Made by a program: the position numbers and the translations under genes. From Micromonospora orduensis (GTDB lineage Bacteria; Actinomycetota; Actinomycetes; Mycobacteriales; Micromonosporaceae): DNA of 57,284 nt. Location of the stretch: the NCBI RefSeq assembly GCF_006228125.1, contig NZ_VDFY01000113.1, positions 1 to 57,284 of the forward strand, in the 5' to 3' direction. Under the pieces are notes generated by a model. The model saw only the letters and a program-made list of their open reading frames with translations, did not search any database and had not been told where the DNA came from. How positions within the stretch are numbered: position 1 is the stretch's first letter; each line of letters opens with the position of its first letter. Below are positions 44,181 to 52,351 of the stretch, in pieces.

Positions 44181-44192
44181 TGCCGTCGACGG

Positions 44193-46553
44193 TCAGGCGC
44201 TGACCGTCTCCGGGCGGTGGTCCGTGCTGCCCGCGCCGGTGCTGCCACCGGCGTCGGAGTCGTCCATCGCGATGCCCTTGCGCTTGCTGAACACCACCGA
44301 CGCCACGATGATCGCCGTCGCCACCAGCGCGACGGTCACCCGCAGACCGACGTTCCGGTCGTCGCCGACGCTCCACGCCACCACGGCCGGCGCGATCAGC
44401 AGCGAGACCAGGTTCATCACCTTGATCAGCGGGTTGATCGCCGGGCCCGCGGTGTCCTTGAACGGGTCACCGACCGTGTCGCCGATGACCGTCGCGGAGT
44501 GCGCCTCGGAGCCCTTGCCGCCGTACGCGCCATCCTCGACGAGCTTCTTGGCGTTGTCCCAGGCGCCACCGGAGTTGGCCAGGAAGACCGCCATCAGGGT
44601 GCCCGCCCCGATCGCCCCGGCCAGGTACGACGCCAGCGCGCCGGGCCCGAGACCGAAGCCGACCGCGATCGGCGCCAGGATGGCGAGCAGACCGGGGGTC
44701 ATCAGCTCGCGCTGCGCGTCCCGGGTGCAGATGTCCACGACCTTGCCGTACTCCGGGCGCTGGGTGCGGTCCATGATGCCGGGCAGCTCACGGAACTGCC
44801 GGCGGACCTCCATCACCACGGCGCCGGCCGAGCGGGACACCGCGTTGATGGCAAGCCCGGAGAAGAGGAAGACCACAGCCGCGCCGATGATGAGGCCGAC
44901 CAGGTTGCGCGGGTTGGCCACGTTCAGCGAGTTGAGGATCTCCGACCCCACGTCGCCCACCCCGGCGTCCGCGTACGCGGTGCGCAGCGAGTCGGTGTAC
45001 GAGCCGAACAACGCGGTGGCGGCCAGCACCGCCGTGGCGATCGCGATGCCCTTGGTGATCGCCTTGGTGGTGTTGCCGACCGCGTCCAGCTCGGTGAGCG
45101 TCCGCGCGCCGTGCTCGTCGATGTCGCCGGACATCTCCGCGATGCCCTGGGCGTTGTCCGAGATCGGCCCGAAGGTGTCCATGGCGACGATCACGCCGAC
45201 CGTGGTGAGCAGGCCGGTGCCGGCCAGTGCCACCGCGAACAGCGAGAGGGTGATCGAGCTGCCGCCGAGCAGGAACGCGCCGAACACACCGGCGCCGATG
45301 AGCAGCGCCGAGTAGACCGCCGACTCCAGGCCGATGCTGATGCCGGCGAGGATGACGGTGGCCGCACCCGTCTGGGAGCTCTTGCCGATGTCCTGCACCG
45401 GACGGCGGTTGGTCTCGGTGAAGTAGCCGGTCAGCGCCTGGATCGCGGCGGCCAGCACGATGCCGATCACCACCGCGCCGATGGCCACCAGCCGTGGGTT
45501 GCGGTCGACGTCGGTGAGCCCGCCTTCCAGACCGGCGAAGGTCGCCGGCAGGTACGCGTACGCGGCGATCGCCACAAGCACCGCGGAGAGGACCGCGGAG
45601 AGGTAGAAGGCCCGGTTGATCGCGGTAAGCGCGTTGCGGTCCGCCGCACGCAGGCGGGTGATGAAGACGCCGACGATCGCGACGAGCACACCGATCGTGG
45701 AGATGATCAGCGGGAAGACCAGGCCGTCCTCGCCGAACGCGGCCCGGCCGAGGATGAGCGCGGCGACAAGCGTCACCGCGTACGACTCGAACAGGTCGGC
45801 GGCCATGCCGGCGCAGTCACCGACGTTGTCGCCCACGTTGTCGGCGATGGTGGCGGCGTTGCGCGGGTCGTCCTCCGGGATGCCCTGCTCGACCTTGCCG
45901 ACCAGGTCGGCGCCGACGTCGGCGGCCTTGGTGAAGATGCCTCCGCCGACCCGCATGAACATGGCCAGCAGCGCGGCGCCGAAGCCGAAGCCCTCCAGCA
46001 CGGTCGGCGCGTCACCCCGGTAGACCAGGACGACGAGCGCCGCGCCGAAGAGGCCCAGGCCGACGGTGAGGAAGCCGACCACGCCGCCGGTCCGGAAGGC
46101 GATCTTCATGGCGGCCTCGCGGCCACCCTGTCGCTCCCGGGCGGCGGCGGCGACGCGCAGGTTGGCGCGGGTGGCCAACCACATGCCGGCGCCGCCGATG
46201 AACGCGCTGAACAGGGCGCCCACCACGAAGAAGAGCGAGCGGCCGATCTTCACGGCCGTCTCGCTGCCGTCGGTGTCGTGCACCGGCAGCAGGAAGAGCA
46301 GCACCACGGCGATCACGACGAAGATCGCCAGGGTGCGGAATTGGCGGAGCAGGTAGGCGGAGGCGCCCTCCTGGACCGCCCCCGAGATCTCCTGCATGTT
46401 TGTGGTGCCCTTGCCGGCTGCCAGCACCGCCTTTGTGAGGGCGGCGGCGAAGACGAGCGCCACCAGCGCGATCACCGCGGCGATGACGACGTACGTCACA
46501 TTGCTTCCGGTAAGGGAAAGCCCGCCGCCGTCGGCGGCCAAGGTCTCGGACAT
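44193..46553 (-). CDS. hppA: Membrane-bound proton-translocating pyrophosphatase
   Basis: This 786-residue protein has about sixteen hydrophobic segments and couples pyrophosphate hydrolysis to proton export. Substrate-site motifs are present: GGGIFTKAADVGADLVGKVE (DVGADLVGK, about 232), DDPRNAATIADNVGDNVGDCAGMAADLFE, and SGGAWDNAKKLVEDG near the end. The potassium-dependence position reads GNTTKA (Lys), which marks the potassium-independent proton-pump subclass rather than GNTTAA. The start ATG 46553 has AGGAGG upstream and a leader of about 150 bases behind the promoter at 46713-46743. It is a single gene with a strong terminator. Confidence 0.96.
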   Translation of the reverse strand: MSETLAADGGGLSLTGSNVTYVVIAAVIALVALVFAAALTKAVLAAGKGTTNMQEISGAVQEGASAYLLRQFRTLAIFVVIAVVLLFLLPVHDTDGSETAVKIGRSLFFVVGALFSAFIGGAGMWLATRANLRVAAAARERQGGREAAMKIAFRTGGVVGFLTVGLGLFGAALVVLVYRGDAPTVLEGFGFGAALLAMFMRVGGGIFTKAADVGADLVGKVEQGIPEDDPRNAATIADNVGDNVGDCAGMAADLFESYAVTLVAALILGRAAFGEDGLVFPLIISTIGVLVAIVGVFITRLRAADRNALTAINRAFYLSAVLSAVLVAIAAYAYLPATFAGLEGGLTDVDRNPRLVAIGAVVIGIVLAAAIQALTGYFTETNRRPVQDIGKSSQTGAATVILAGISIGLESAVYSALLIGAGVFGAFLLGGSSITLSLFAVALAGTGLLTTVGVIVAMDTFGPISDNAQGIAEMSGDIDEHGARTLTELDAVGNTTKAITKGIAIATAVLAATALFGSYTDSLRTAYADAGVGDVGSEILNSLNVANPRNLVGLIIGAAVVFLFSGLAINAVSRSAGAVVMEVRRQFRELPGIMDRTQRPEYGKVVDICTRDAQRELMTPGLLAILAPIAVGFGLGPGALASYLAGAIGAGTLMAVFLANSGGAWDNAKKLVEDGAYGGKGSEAHSATVIGDTVGDPFKDTAGPAINPLIKVMNLVSLLIAPAVVAWSVGDDRNVGLRVTVALVATAIIVASVVFSKRKGIAMDDSDAGGSTGAGSTDHRPETVSA

Positions 46554-46712
46554 CTGCGTCCTCCTGTTACCGAACACTCGCGCCGGTGGGTGGAGACGCA
46601 CCGACCAGCGCCTGGATGCGGAATCGCAAGCGCGCCAACCCACACCAGCGGACCAGCGATGACCACCCATTCCCGCTGGCTGCGGGATGGATCACTTGCT
46701 GACAACCCGGGT

Positions 46713-46743
46713 ACTGTAGCCCTCCACAGTGTTGGAGGTCACA
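46713..46743 (-). promoter_or_regulatory. Probable hppA promoter with embedded inverted repeat
   Basis: On the minus strand TGTGAC (46743-46738) and TACAGT (46718-46713) are 19 bases apart. Between them lies the perfect repeat CCTCCA-CAGTGT-TGGAGG (46721-46738, plus strand). The predicted start near 46706 gives a leader of about 150 bases. The remaining bases up to the anti-sigma gene (46744-46822) are AT-rich and hold no gene. Confidence 0.4.
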
Positions 46744-46822
46744 CGCAGGTGGCACCGTGTCTCGATGATCTTCATCGCTGTGTTATGAAACGAAATCTGA
46801 TATAGGGATCGGTCCATGACAG

Positions 46823-46854
46823 GAAGGCCGCATCCCGACGGGGATGCGGCCTTC
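46823..46854 (-). terminator. Terminator of the bldG operon
   Basis: A perfect 14-bp stem (GAAGGCCGCATCCC, 46823-46836, with 46841-46854) around GACG lies 17 bases past the anti-sigma stop. Confidence 0.8.
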
Positions 46855-46870
46855 GTGCAGCAGTCGTGGA

Positions 46871-47305
46871 TCAGCGGCCGACCGGCCACACCATGCGTAC
46901 CTCGGTGCCGACGCCCTCGTCGACGGGTCGCACCTGGAGGTCCTCGACGAATCCGGCGAGCAGTGCGAAGCCGACGCCTGTGGTCAACGCCTCGTCGGTG
47001 AGCGACTCGTTGGCCAGCTCGTCCGGCGGCAGCGCAGCCAACCCGATGCTGGCCTCGATAGGCGCCCGGTCGACCACGCGCACCGCGTACGAGCCGCCGT
47101 CGGACATCTCCACCAGCACCGGATCGGGCAGGCCGTACTGCCGGTGCAGGGCGACCGCCCGGGTGCACGCCTCGCCGATGGCCAGCCGCACCTCGTCCAG
47201 CAGGTCCTCACGGACCCCGGCGCGCCGGGCGACGGCGACGCCGACCAGCCGGGCGGTGCGCACGTGCACCGGCGCCGGGGAGAAGGAGAGCCGGACTGTC
47301 GCCAT
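46871..47305 (-). CDS. Anti-sigma factor-like protein (RsbW fold), degenerate ATP site
   Basis: This 144-residue protein has the GHKL/RsbW fold. It corresponds by position to the Streptomyces gene after bldG (SCO3548/ApgA, from memory). Canonical SpoIIAB/RsbW have EAxTNA in the N-box and DxGxG in the G1 box. Here the N-box reads EACTRA (Asn replaced by Arg), and VRVVDRAP shows no G1 glycines. Only a G2-like TTGVGFALLAGF remains. ATP binding or kinase activity is therefore doubtful, although binding to a partner may persist. ATG 47305 shares its A with the bldG stop (TGATG), so the two are coupled. Confidence 0.85.
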   Translation of the reverse strand: MATVRLSFSPAPVHVRTARLVGVAVARRAGVREDLLDEVRLAIGEACTRAVALHRQYGLPDPVLVEMSDGGSYAVRVVDRAPIEASIGLAALPPDELANESLTDEALTTGVGFALLAGFVEDLQVRPVDEGVGTEVRMVWPVGR

Positions 47306-47661
47306 CACGCGTTGGCGCCGCTCGGCTCCGCGCCGACCGCGGCATCAACCGTGGGATGCAGCGGGAACACCTGGTCCAACGCGGTGATCCGGAAGATCTT
47401 GAGCAGTGGCTCCTTGTCGCAGACCAGGGCGAACGAGCCGCCGGCCGTACGCAGCCGCTTGAGCGCGCCGACCAGCACACCCAGCCCGGTGGAGTCGAGG
47501 AAGTCCACCCGACCGAGGTCGACCACCACGTGCCGGGCGCCGCCGTCGATCAGTTCGAGAAGCCGTTCGCGGAGCCGGGGCGCGGTGTAGACGTCCACCT
47601 CACCGCCGACCTCGAGCACCGTGTGCTCACCCACGGTGCGGGTCGCCAGTGACAGCTCCAT
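47305..47661 (-). CDS. bldG: BldG-type anti-anti-sigma factor (STAS domain)
   Basis: This 118-residue STAS protein closely resembles Streptomyces BldG: it starts [15 protein letters not shown], continues [16 protein letters not shown] and [19 protein letters not shown] (phospho-accepting Ser57), and ends [20 protein letters not shown]. In Streptomyces, BldG governs development, antibiotic production and stress responses by binding anti-sigma factors when unphosphorylated. GAGGAGGT precedes the ATG. It is first in a two-gene operon and divergent from the helicase gene, 140 bases away, the same arrangement as in Streptomyces. In Micromonospora-type bacteria it is expected to influence sporulation or stress. 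Confidence 0.92.
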   Translation of the reverse strand: MELSLATRTVGEHTVLEVGGEVDVYTAPRLRERLLELIDGGARHVVVDLGRVDFLDSTGLGVLVGALKRLRTAGGSFALVCDKEPLLKIFRITALDQVFPLHPTVDAAVGAEPSGANA

Positions 47662-47801
47662 CGGACCTCCTCGCCAGAGCCGTAAACTCTTCTGGGCATC
47701 TAACCACTACCGCCGGGCCGGCCTGCGGTCGCCGGCGGAGGCTTCCCCTTACCCCCCGGCCCGACTTTTCATCTCCGAACACCAGTGCGAGAGTGCAGGG
47801 C

Positions 47802-50222
47802 GTGACCTCCGACGACTTCAGCTCCGCGCGTCTGTCGCCGCGGCACGACCTGGAGCCGTCGGCCAGCGCCACCGTATCCGCAGGTCCAGGCTTCGGGCCA
47901 ACGCCTGTCGACCTGCTGCGTCGGCTGCGTGCCCGGAGCGCCGGCGACCCGGTCACCCACGTCGAACGGGTGCCGGCCCGCCCCGGGGTGCCCACGCCGT
48001 GGCCACCGTGGGCACCGCCGGAGCTGCGCGACGCGTTCGCCCGTCGCGGCGTGGCCGCGCCCTGGCGGCACCAGGCCGAGGCGGCCACCCTGGCGTACGA
48101 CGGCGGGCACGTCGTCGTCGCCACCGGCACCGCGTCCGGCAAGTCGATGGCGTACCAGCTCCCGGCGCTGGCGACCCTGCTCGCCGACCCCCGGGCAACC
48201 GTGCTCTACCTGGCGCCGACCAAGGCGCTCGCCGCCGACCAGTTGCGGGCCGTCGCCGGTCTGGAGCTGGAGGGGGTACGCCCCGCCTGCTACGACGGGG
48301 ACACTCCGCGCGCCGAGCGGGAGTGGATCCGCCGACACTCCCGGTTCGTGCTGACCAATCCGGACATGCTGCACCACGGCATCCTGCCCGGGCACGCCCA
48401 GTGGTCCGGTTTCCTACGCCGGCTCGCGTACGTCGTGATCGACGAGTGCCACACCTACCGGGGGGTCTTCGGCTCGCACGTGGCGCACGTGCTGCGTCGG
48501 CTGCGCCGGCAGTGCGCCCGGTTCGGGGCCACCCCCGTGTTCGTGCTCGCCTCGGCGACCTCCGGCGACCCGGCGACCGCGGCCGGGCGGCTGACCGGCC
48601 TGCCCGTGACGGCTGTCACCGAGGACGCCTCACCGCGCGGCGGGGTCACCTTCGCGCTCTGGGAGCCACCGCTGCTGCCACCGGACTCGGGTTCCGCACC
48701 CCCGGTCCCGCCGCAGGCCACCGGCGACCACGACGACCTCCACCAGGTCCGTCGATCGGCGCTGCGCGAGACCGCGGACCTGCTCGCCGACACGGTCGCC
48801 GAGGGGGTACGCACACTCGCGTTCGTCCGCTCCCGCAAGGGCGCCGAGGTGGTGGCGGCCAACGCGCGTCGGGCACTGGACGACGCGGTGCCGGGGCTCG
48901 GCGACCGGGTGGCCGCCTACCGGGGTGGCTACCTGCGCGAGGAGCGGCGCGAGCTGGAACGGGCGCTGCTGCACGGCGACCTGCTCGGCCTGGCCTCCAC
49001 GAACGCGCTGGAGCTGGGCGTCGACCTGATCGGGCTGGACGCCGTGCTGATCTGCGGGTATCCGGGCACCCGGGCGTCACTGTGGCAGCAGGCGGGCCGC
49101 GCCGGGCGCTCCGGGCAGGAGGCCCTCGCCGTGCTGGTGGCCCGGGACGACCCGCTCGACACCTACCTCGTGCACCACCCGGAGGCGATCTTCGGGGCGC
49201 CTGTGGAGGCGACGGTGCTCGACCCGGCCAACCCGTACGTGCTGGCTCCGCAGCTGGCCTGCGCCGCGGTCGAGGCGCCCCTCACCCCGGCCGACCTGGC
49301 GCTCTTCGGCGACGGGGCGAAGGAGGCGATCGACGAGCTGGTGGCGGCCGGGGCGCTGCGGCAGCGGCCCACCGGCTGGTACTGGCGGCACCGGGAACGC
49401 CCCGAGGTGGACCTGCGCGGCGAGGGCGGCGCGCCGGTCTGCGTCGTGGAGTCGGCCACCGGCCGGCTGCTCGGCACGGTCGACGGCGGTTCGTCGCACT
49501 TCCTGCTGCACCCCGGCGCTGTCTACCTGCACCAGGGCGTCTCGTACGTCGTCGACGGCCTCGACCTCGCCGACGGCTGCGCGCTTGTGCACGTCGAGGA
49601 ACCGGACTGGTCCACCCACGCGCGGGACGTCACGGACCTGTCCGTGGTGTCGGTGCGCTCCTACGTGGACGCCGGCCCGGTCGGCATGTTCCTCGGCGAG
49701 GTGGACGTGACCAGCCAGGTGGTGTCGTACCAGCGGCGGCGGATCGCCACCGGCGAGGTGATCGACACCCGGCCGCTCGACCTGCCCACCCGGGAGCTGC
49801 GCACGGTGGCGGTGTGGTTCACGCTGTCGCCCCAGTCGTTGGCCTCCGCCGGGGTCCAGCCGGCCGACGTGCCGGGTGCGCTGCACGCCGCCGAACACGC
49901 GGCGATCGGCCTGCTGCCGCTGATGGCCACCTGTGACAGGTGGGACATCGGAGGGCTCTCCACGGCCGTGCACCCGGACACGGAGGCGCCGACCGTGTTC
50001 GTCTACGACGGGCATCCGGGTGGCGCGGGTTTCGCGGAGCGGGCGTACGGGACGGCGTCGGCGTGGCTGCGGGCGACCCGGGACGCGATAGCGGAGTGCG
50101 GCTGCGAGGCCGGCTGCCCGTCGTGTGTGCAGTCACCGAAGTGCGGCAACGGCAACAACCCGTTGTCCAAGCTGGACGCGGTCCGGGTGCTCGACATGGT
50201 CCTCGCGAACCTGCCCGCCTGA
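47802..50222 (+). CDS. MrfA-like superfamily 2 helicase with DUF1998 domain
   Basis: This 806-residue protein carries SF2 motifs: I GTASGKS (about 109), Ia LAPTKALAADQL, II VIDECHTYRGVFGSHV (DECH), III LASATS, and helicase_C motifs V NALELGVDLIGLD and VI QQAGRAGRSGQ. The C-terminal DUF1998 part has a four-cysteine cluster, CGCEAGCPSCVQSPKC (about 765-780). This is the layout of Bacillus MrfA (YprA), a 3'-5' helicase in excision of mitomycin-type adducts, and of Hrq1-like enzymes. The start is GTG 47802; a longer frame would enter the bldG leader. The place beside bldG is conserved in Streptomyces (SCO3550, from memory). Confidence 0.9.
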   Translation: MTSDDFSSARLSPRHDLEPSASATVSAGPGFGPTPVDLLRRLRARSAGDPVTHVERVPARPGVPTPWPPWAPPELRDAFARRGVAAPWRHQAEAATLAYDGGHVVVATGTASGKSMAYQLPALATLLADPRATVLYLAPTKALAADQLRAVAGLELEGVRPACYDGDTPRAEREWIRRHSRFVLTNPDMLHHGILPGHAQWSGFLRRLAYVVIDECHTYRGVFGSHVAHVLRRLRRQCARFGATPVFVLASATSGDPATAAGRLTGLPVTAVTEDASPRGGVTFALWEPPLLPPDSGSAPPVPPQATGDHDDLHQVRRSALRETADLLADTVAEGVRTLAFVRSRKGAEVVAANARRALDDAVPGLGDRVAAYRGGYLREERRELERALLHGDLLGLASTNALELGVDLIGLDAVLICGYPGTRASLWQQAGRAGRSGQEALAVLVARDDPLDTYLVHHPEAIFGAPVEATVLDPANPYVLAPQLACAAVEAPLTPADLALFGDGAKEAIDELVAAGALRQRPTGWYWRHRERPEVDLRGEGGAPVCVVESATGRLLGTVDGGSSHFLLHPGAVYLHQGVSYVVDGLDLADGCALVHVEEPDWSTHARDVTDLSVVSVRSYVDAGPVGMFLGEVDVTSQVVSYQRRRIATGEVIDTRPLDLPTRELRTVAVWFTLSPQSLASAGVQPADVPGALHAAEHAAIGLLPLMATCDRWDIGGLSTAVHPDTEAPTVFVYDGHPGGAGFAERAYGTASAWLRATRDAIAECGCEAGCPSCVQSPKCGNGNNPLSKLDAVRVLDMVLANLPA

Positions 50223-50321
50223 TCGACCTTGCATGATTCCACCCGGCACGGGGCACAATGCATGGGAGCGCTTCCATCGATGCCTGTCCTGCTGTTCACC
50301 CCCGCGCCCTGAGGAGGAGCC

Positions 50322-50528
50322 GTGGCCGACACCATCGCCGAGACCGTCGACCTGCTCTACACCATCGACCAGGAACAACTCACCCTCGACCAGCAGATCG
50401 CGCTCGGCTCCGCGCTGGCCGCGCTGGCCCAGGCGGAACGACTGGAGCAGATCAACGAACGGCTGCGCGGCATCCACCAGGTCCTCAACACGTGGGCGCT
50501 CCGCGCCGCCACGGCCGAGAGCCGCTGA
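50322..50528 (+). CDS. Small helical protein, 68 residues, unknown
   Basis: GTG 50322 is preceded by GAGGAG. The protein is acidic and almost entirely helical, with heptad-like spacing (LYTIDQEQLTLDQQIALGSALAALAQ, then LEQINERLRGIHQVLN), so it may form a short coiled coil. No known domain is seen. It lies between the helicase and LURP-one genes in the same direction. A codon-position GC bias typical of genes and a good ribosome site support it being real. Confidence 0.6.
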   Translation: MADTIAETVDLLYTIDQEQLTLDQQIALGSALAALAQAERLEQINERLRGIHQVLNTWALRAATAESR

Positions 50529-50660
50529 CGGCCGACTCGACCCGGGCGTCGAGGGCCGCTGCCGCCACCGTTCGTCGCCGGCACCGGTGGTGAGAGCGGG
50601 GGCGCGCTGGGTTGCCGGGCTGTGCGAGACTCCGGCGCATCATTTCCCTGAGGAGATCAG

Positions 50661-51239
50661 ATGCAGCTCGACAACTTGCAGAGCCAGCAGCAGTTCCACG
50701 TCCGCCAGCGGCTGCGGATGATGGTCAACCAGTACGAGGTCCGGGCGGTCTCCCCGGACGGCACCGAGGGTGAGCTGCTCGCGTTCGCGCAGCAGAAGCG
50801 GCTCGCCTTCAAGGAGCAGGTGACGATCTACACGGATGACTCGAAGCAGCAGCCCCTGCTCGGCTTCAAGGCCCGTCAGCGCCTCGACCTCGGTGCCACG
50901 TACGACGTCACCGACGCCGCCGGCAACGCGATCGGCCTGTTCCGCAAGGACTTCGCCCAGTCGCTGCTGCGGTCCACCTGGCACGTCGAGCAGGCCGGCC
51001 TGCCGCAGGTGACGGGTCAGGAGCGCAGCCTGCCGGTGGCGCTGCTGCGCCGGTTCGTCGACTCGCTGTCCTGGCTGCCGTACCACTTCGACTTCACCGC
51101 TGGCGGCCAGCCGGCCTTCACCGTGGTGAAGAAGTGGGGCCTGCGCGACAAGTACGTCGTCGAGGTGCAGAACCCGCAGCTCGACCGCCGCCTCGTCATC
51201 GCGATGGCCGTGGCGCTCGACGCGCTCCAGTCCCGCTGA
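50661..51239 (+). CDS. LURP-one-related (tubby-like) protein
   Basis: This 192-residue protein fits the LURP-one-related/DUF567 fold, a 12-strand barrel around a helix related to tubby and scramblases. It contains FHVRQRLRMMVNQYEVRAVSPDG, LAFAQQKRLAFKEQVTIYTD, GFKARQRLDLGATYDVTDAAGN and the C-terminal RDKYVVEVQNPQLDRRLVIAMAVALDAL. Such proteins are suggested to bind membranes, but the function is unknown. GAGGAG lies upstream of ATG 50661. It is followed by a bidirectional hairpin and faces the Tad operon. Confidence 0.82.
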   Translation: MQLDNLQSQQQFHVRQRLRMMVNQYEVRAVSPDGTEGELLAFAQQKRLAFKEQVTIYTDDSKQQPLLGFKARQRLDLGATYDVTDAAGNAIGLFRKDFAQSLLRSTWHVEQAGLPQVTGQERSLPVALLRRFVDSLSWLPYHFDFTAGGQPAFTVVKKWGLRDKYVVEVQNPQLDRRLVIAMAVALDALQSR

Positions 51240-51256
51240 CAGACCGGCCCTGCGCA

Positions 51257-51284
51257 CCGCCCGCCGCTGATCCGCGGCGGGCGG
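51257..51284. terminator. Bidirectional hairpin between LURP-one and the Tad operon
   Basis: CCGCCCGCCGC (51257-51267) pairs with GCGGCGGGCGG (51274-51284) around TGATCC. It lies 17 bases past the LURP-one stop and 25 bases past the end of the last tad gene on the other strand. Confidence 0.75.
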
Positions 51285-51309
51285 CGCGTTGGCGTCAAGG
51301 GGTTCCAGC

Positions 51310-51729
51310 TCAGCCGCGCAGCGGGCCGGCCCGGGCAGTCGACGCCGCGACCCGGGACATTCCGGGTAGGGGCGTGAACGCCACCTCGACGGTCACCAGC
51401 ACGTCCAGCCCGTCGAGGTGACAACCGACCAGCCGACCGCCGTTGCGTCCGGCGATGTCACCGGCTGACCCGCAGGCCTTCTCGTCGCCGTCGAGCGCCC
51501 GGGCGGCACCGGCCAGGGCGCCGAGATCGGCTGCCACCGCCGCCCGCTGACGCGCCATCCCGGCTGCGGCGACGGCGGCGCCGAACGTCCCGAACAGCAC
51601 GAAGACCAGCCCGATCGCCAGGAGCAGGACGGTGGCACCACCTCGCTCCGCCGCCAGCCGACCATCGTCGAGTCGCTCGGCATCCGGTCCGTGGTCGAAG
51701 CGGCCCGGCGAACCGTCAGTTCGGCGCAC
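51310..51729 (-). CDS. Rv3654c-like Tad-associated pilin protein
   Basis: This 139-residue protein has one transmembrane segment near residues 33-55 (GATVLLLAIGLVFVLFGTFGAAVAAAG) preceded by AAERGGA, a helicopter/TadG-like N-terminus. A small extracellular part with two cysteines (EKACG, GCHLDG) follows. The gene order after tadE matches the mycobacterial Rv3654c position. It is probably a minor component or adaptor of the Flp/Tad pilus. GTG 51729 overlaps the tadE stop by 14 bases. The N-terminal 30 residues are polar and a shorter form is possible. Confidence 0.75.
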   Translation of the reverse strand: MRRTDGSPGRFDHGPDAERLDDGRLAAERGGATVLLLAIGLVFVLFGTFGAAVAAAGMARQRAAVAADLGALAGAARALDGDEKACGSAGDIAGRNGGRLVGCHLDGLDVLVTVEVAFTPLPGMSRVAASTARAGPLRG

Positions 51730-52165
51730 TGTCGACTCCCTCGGGGGCGCCCGGTTCCATCGCGGCGACGGCGGTGGCGGACACGGTGATCCGCCCCAGC
51801 CGGCCGCCCAGCGTCCGGACGGGCGCGCGGACCGTCGCCCGCACCCGCTCGCCGTCGATCGTCACCGACACCTCCGCCCCCGACGGTCCCGACGACCCAC
51901 CTCCCGCACCTCGGGCGGCGGCCAGTGCCGCCTCCCGGGCCGCGTGTAGACAGCTCGCCTGGGTGCTGACGGCGTTGACCGCGGTCAGCCCGGCCAGCAG
52001 GAGCAGAAGCAGCGCCGGCAGGCCGGCCGCCAGTTCGGCGGTGAACGACCCCCGGTCCCCGCCGGCGGCCCGTGCCGCAGCGCGGAAGCTCCATCCCCCA
52101 CCACCAGCCGCACGCCCGGAACGGTCGGACCTCCGATCGCGGCCGGCCTGCCGGCGCCCGATCAC
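51716..52165 (-). CDS. TadE-like minor pilin
   Basis: This 149-residue protein has a long basic leader (about 1-38) and a type IV-pilin-like processing region (DRGSFTAELAAGLPALLLLLLAGLTAVNAV: Gly, then a hydrophobic helix with Glu at about +5). A small strand-rich head with VSVTIDGERVRATVRAPV follows. TadE proteins are pseudopilins cut by the prepilin peptidase and needed for pilus assembly. GTG 52165 overlaps the DUF4244 stop (GTGA), coupling translation. The partner peptidase gene is not in the window. Confidence 0.8.
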   Translation of the reverse strand: MIGRRQAGRDRRSDRSGRAAGGGGWSFRAAARAAGGDRGSFTAELAAGLPALLLLLLAGLTAVNAVSTQASCLHAAREAALAAARGAGGGSSGPSGAEVSVTIDGERVRATVRAPVRTLGGRLGRITVSATAVAAMEPGAPEGVDSAPN

Positions 52166-52329
52166 TTCAACGCCCGGTCGATGACGGCCGTCAACGCCGA
52201 CTGGACGTTGCCGGAGGTCAGCACCTTCAACAGAATCCCGGCGAACGCGACAGCGGCGAGCGTGCCGACGGCGTACTCGGCCGTGTTCATCCCGGCGTCG
52301 CCCCTCAGGCGGCTGATGAGTTTGCGCAT
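52162..52329 (-). CDS. DUF4244 Flp-type major pilin candidate, 55 residues
   Basis: This short frame (ATG 52329 to TGA 52162) encodes a basic leader MRKLISRLRGDAG, then MNTAEYAVGTLAAVAFAGIL (processing Gly, Glu at +5, hydrophobic helix) and a short tail ending AVIDRALK. This is the DUF4244/Flp pilin pattern of actinobacterial Tad loci, and it is probably the structural pilin. GAAAGGGAAC lies upstream as ribosome site. Its stop overlaps tadE (GTGA). It begins 22 bases after tadC. Confidence 0.88.
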   Translation of the reverse strand: MRKLISRLRGDAGMNTAEYAVGTLAAVAFAGILLKVLTSGNVQSALTAVIDRALK

Positions 52330-52351
52330 GGCTGTTCCCTTTCTCGATGGG

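Noticed and set aside
43122..46805. 1227-residue plus-strand frame
   Set aside because: It is antisense to hppA and neighbours; highly charged His/Arg/Asp text typical of the complement of GC-rich genes.
47649..47801. Longer N-terminus for the MrfA-like helicase
   Set aside because: It would run antisense into the start of bldG and has no family likeness; GTG 47802 fits better.
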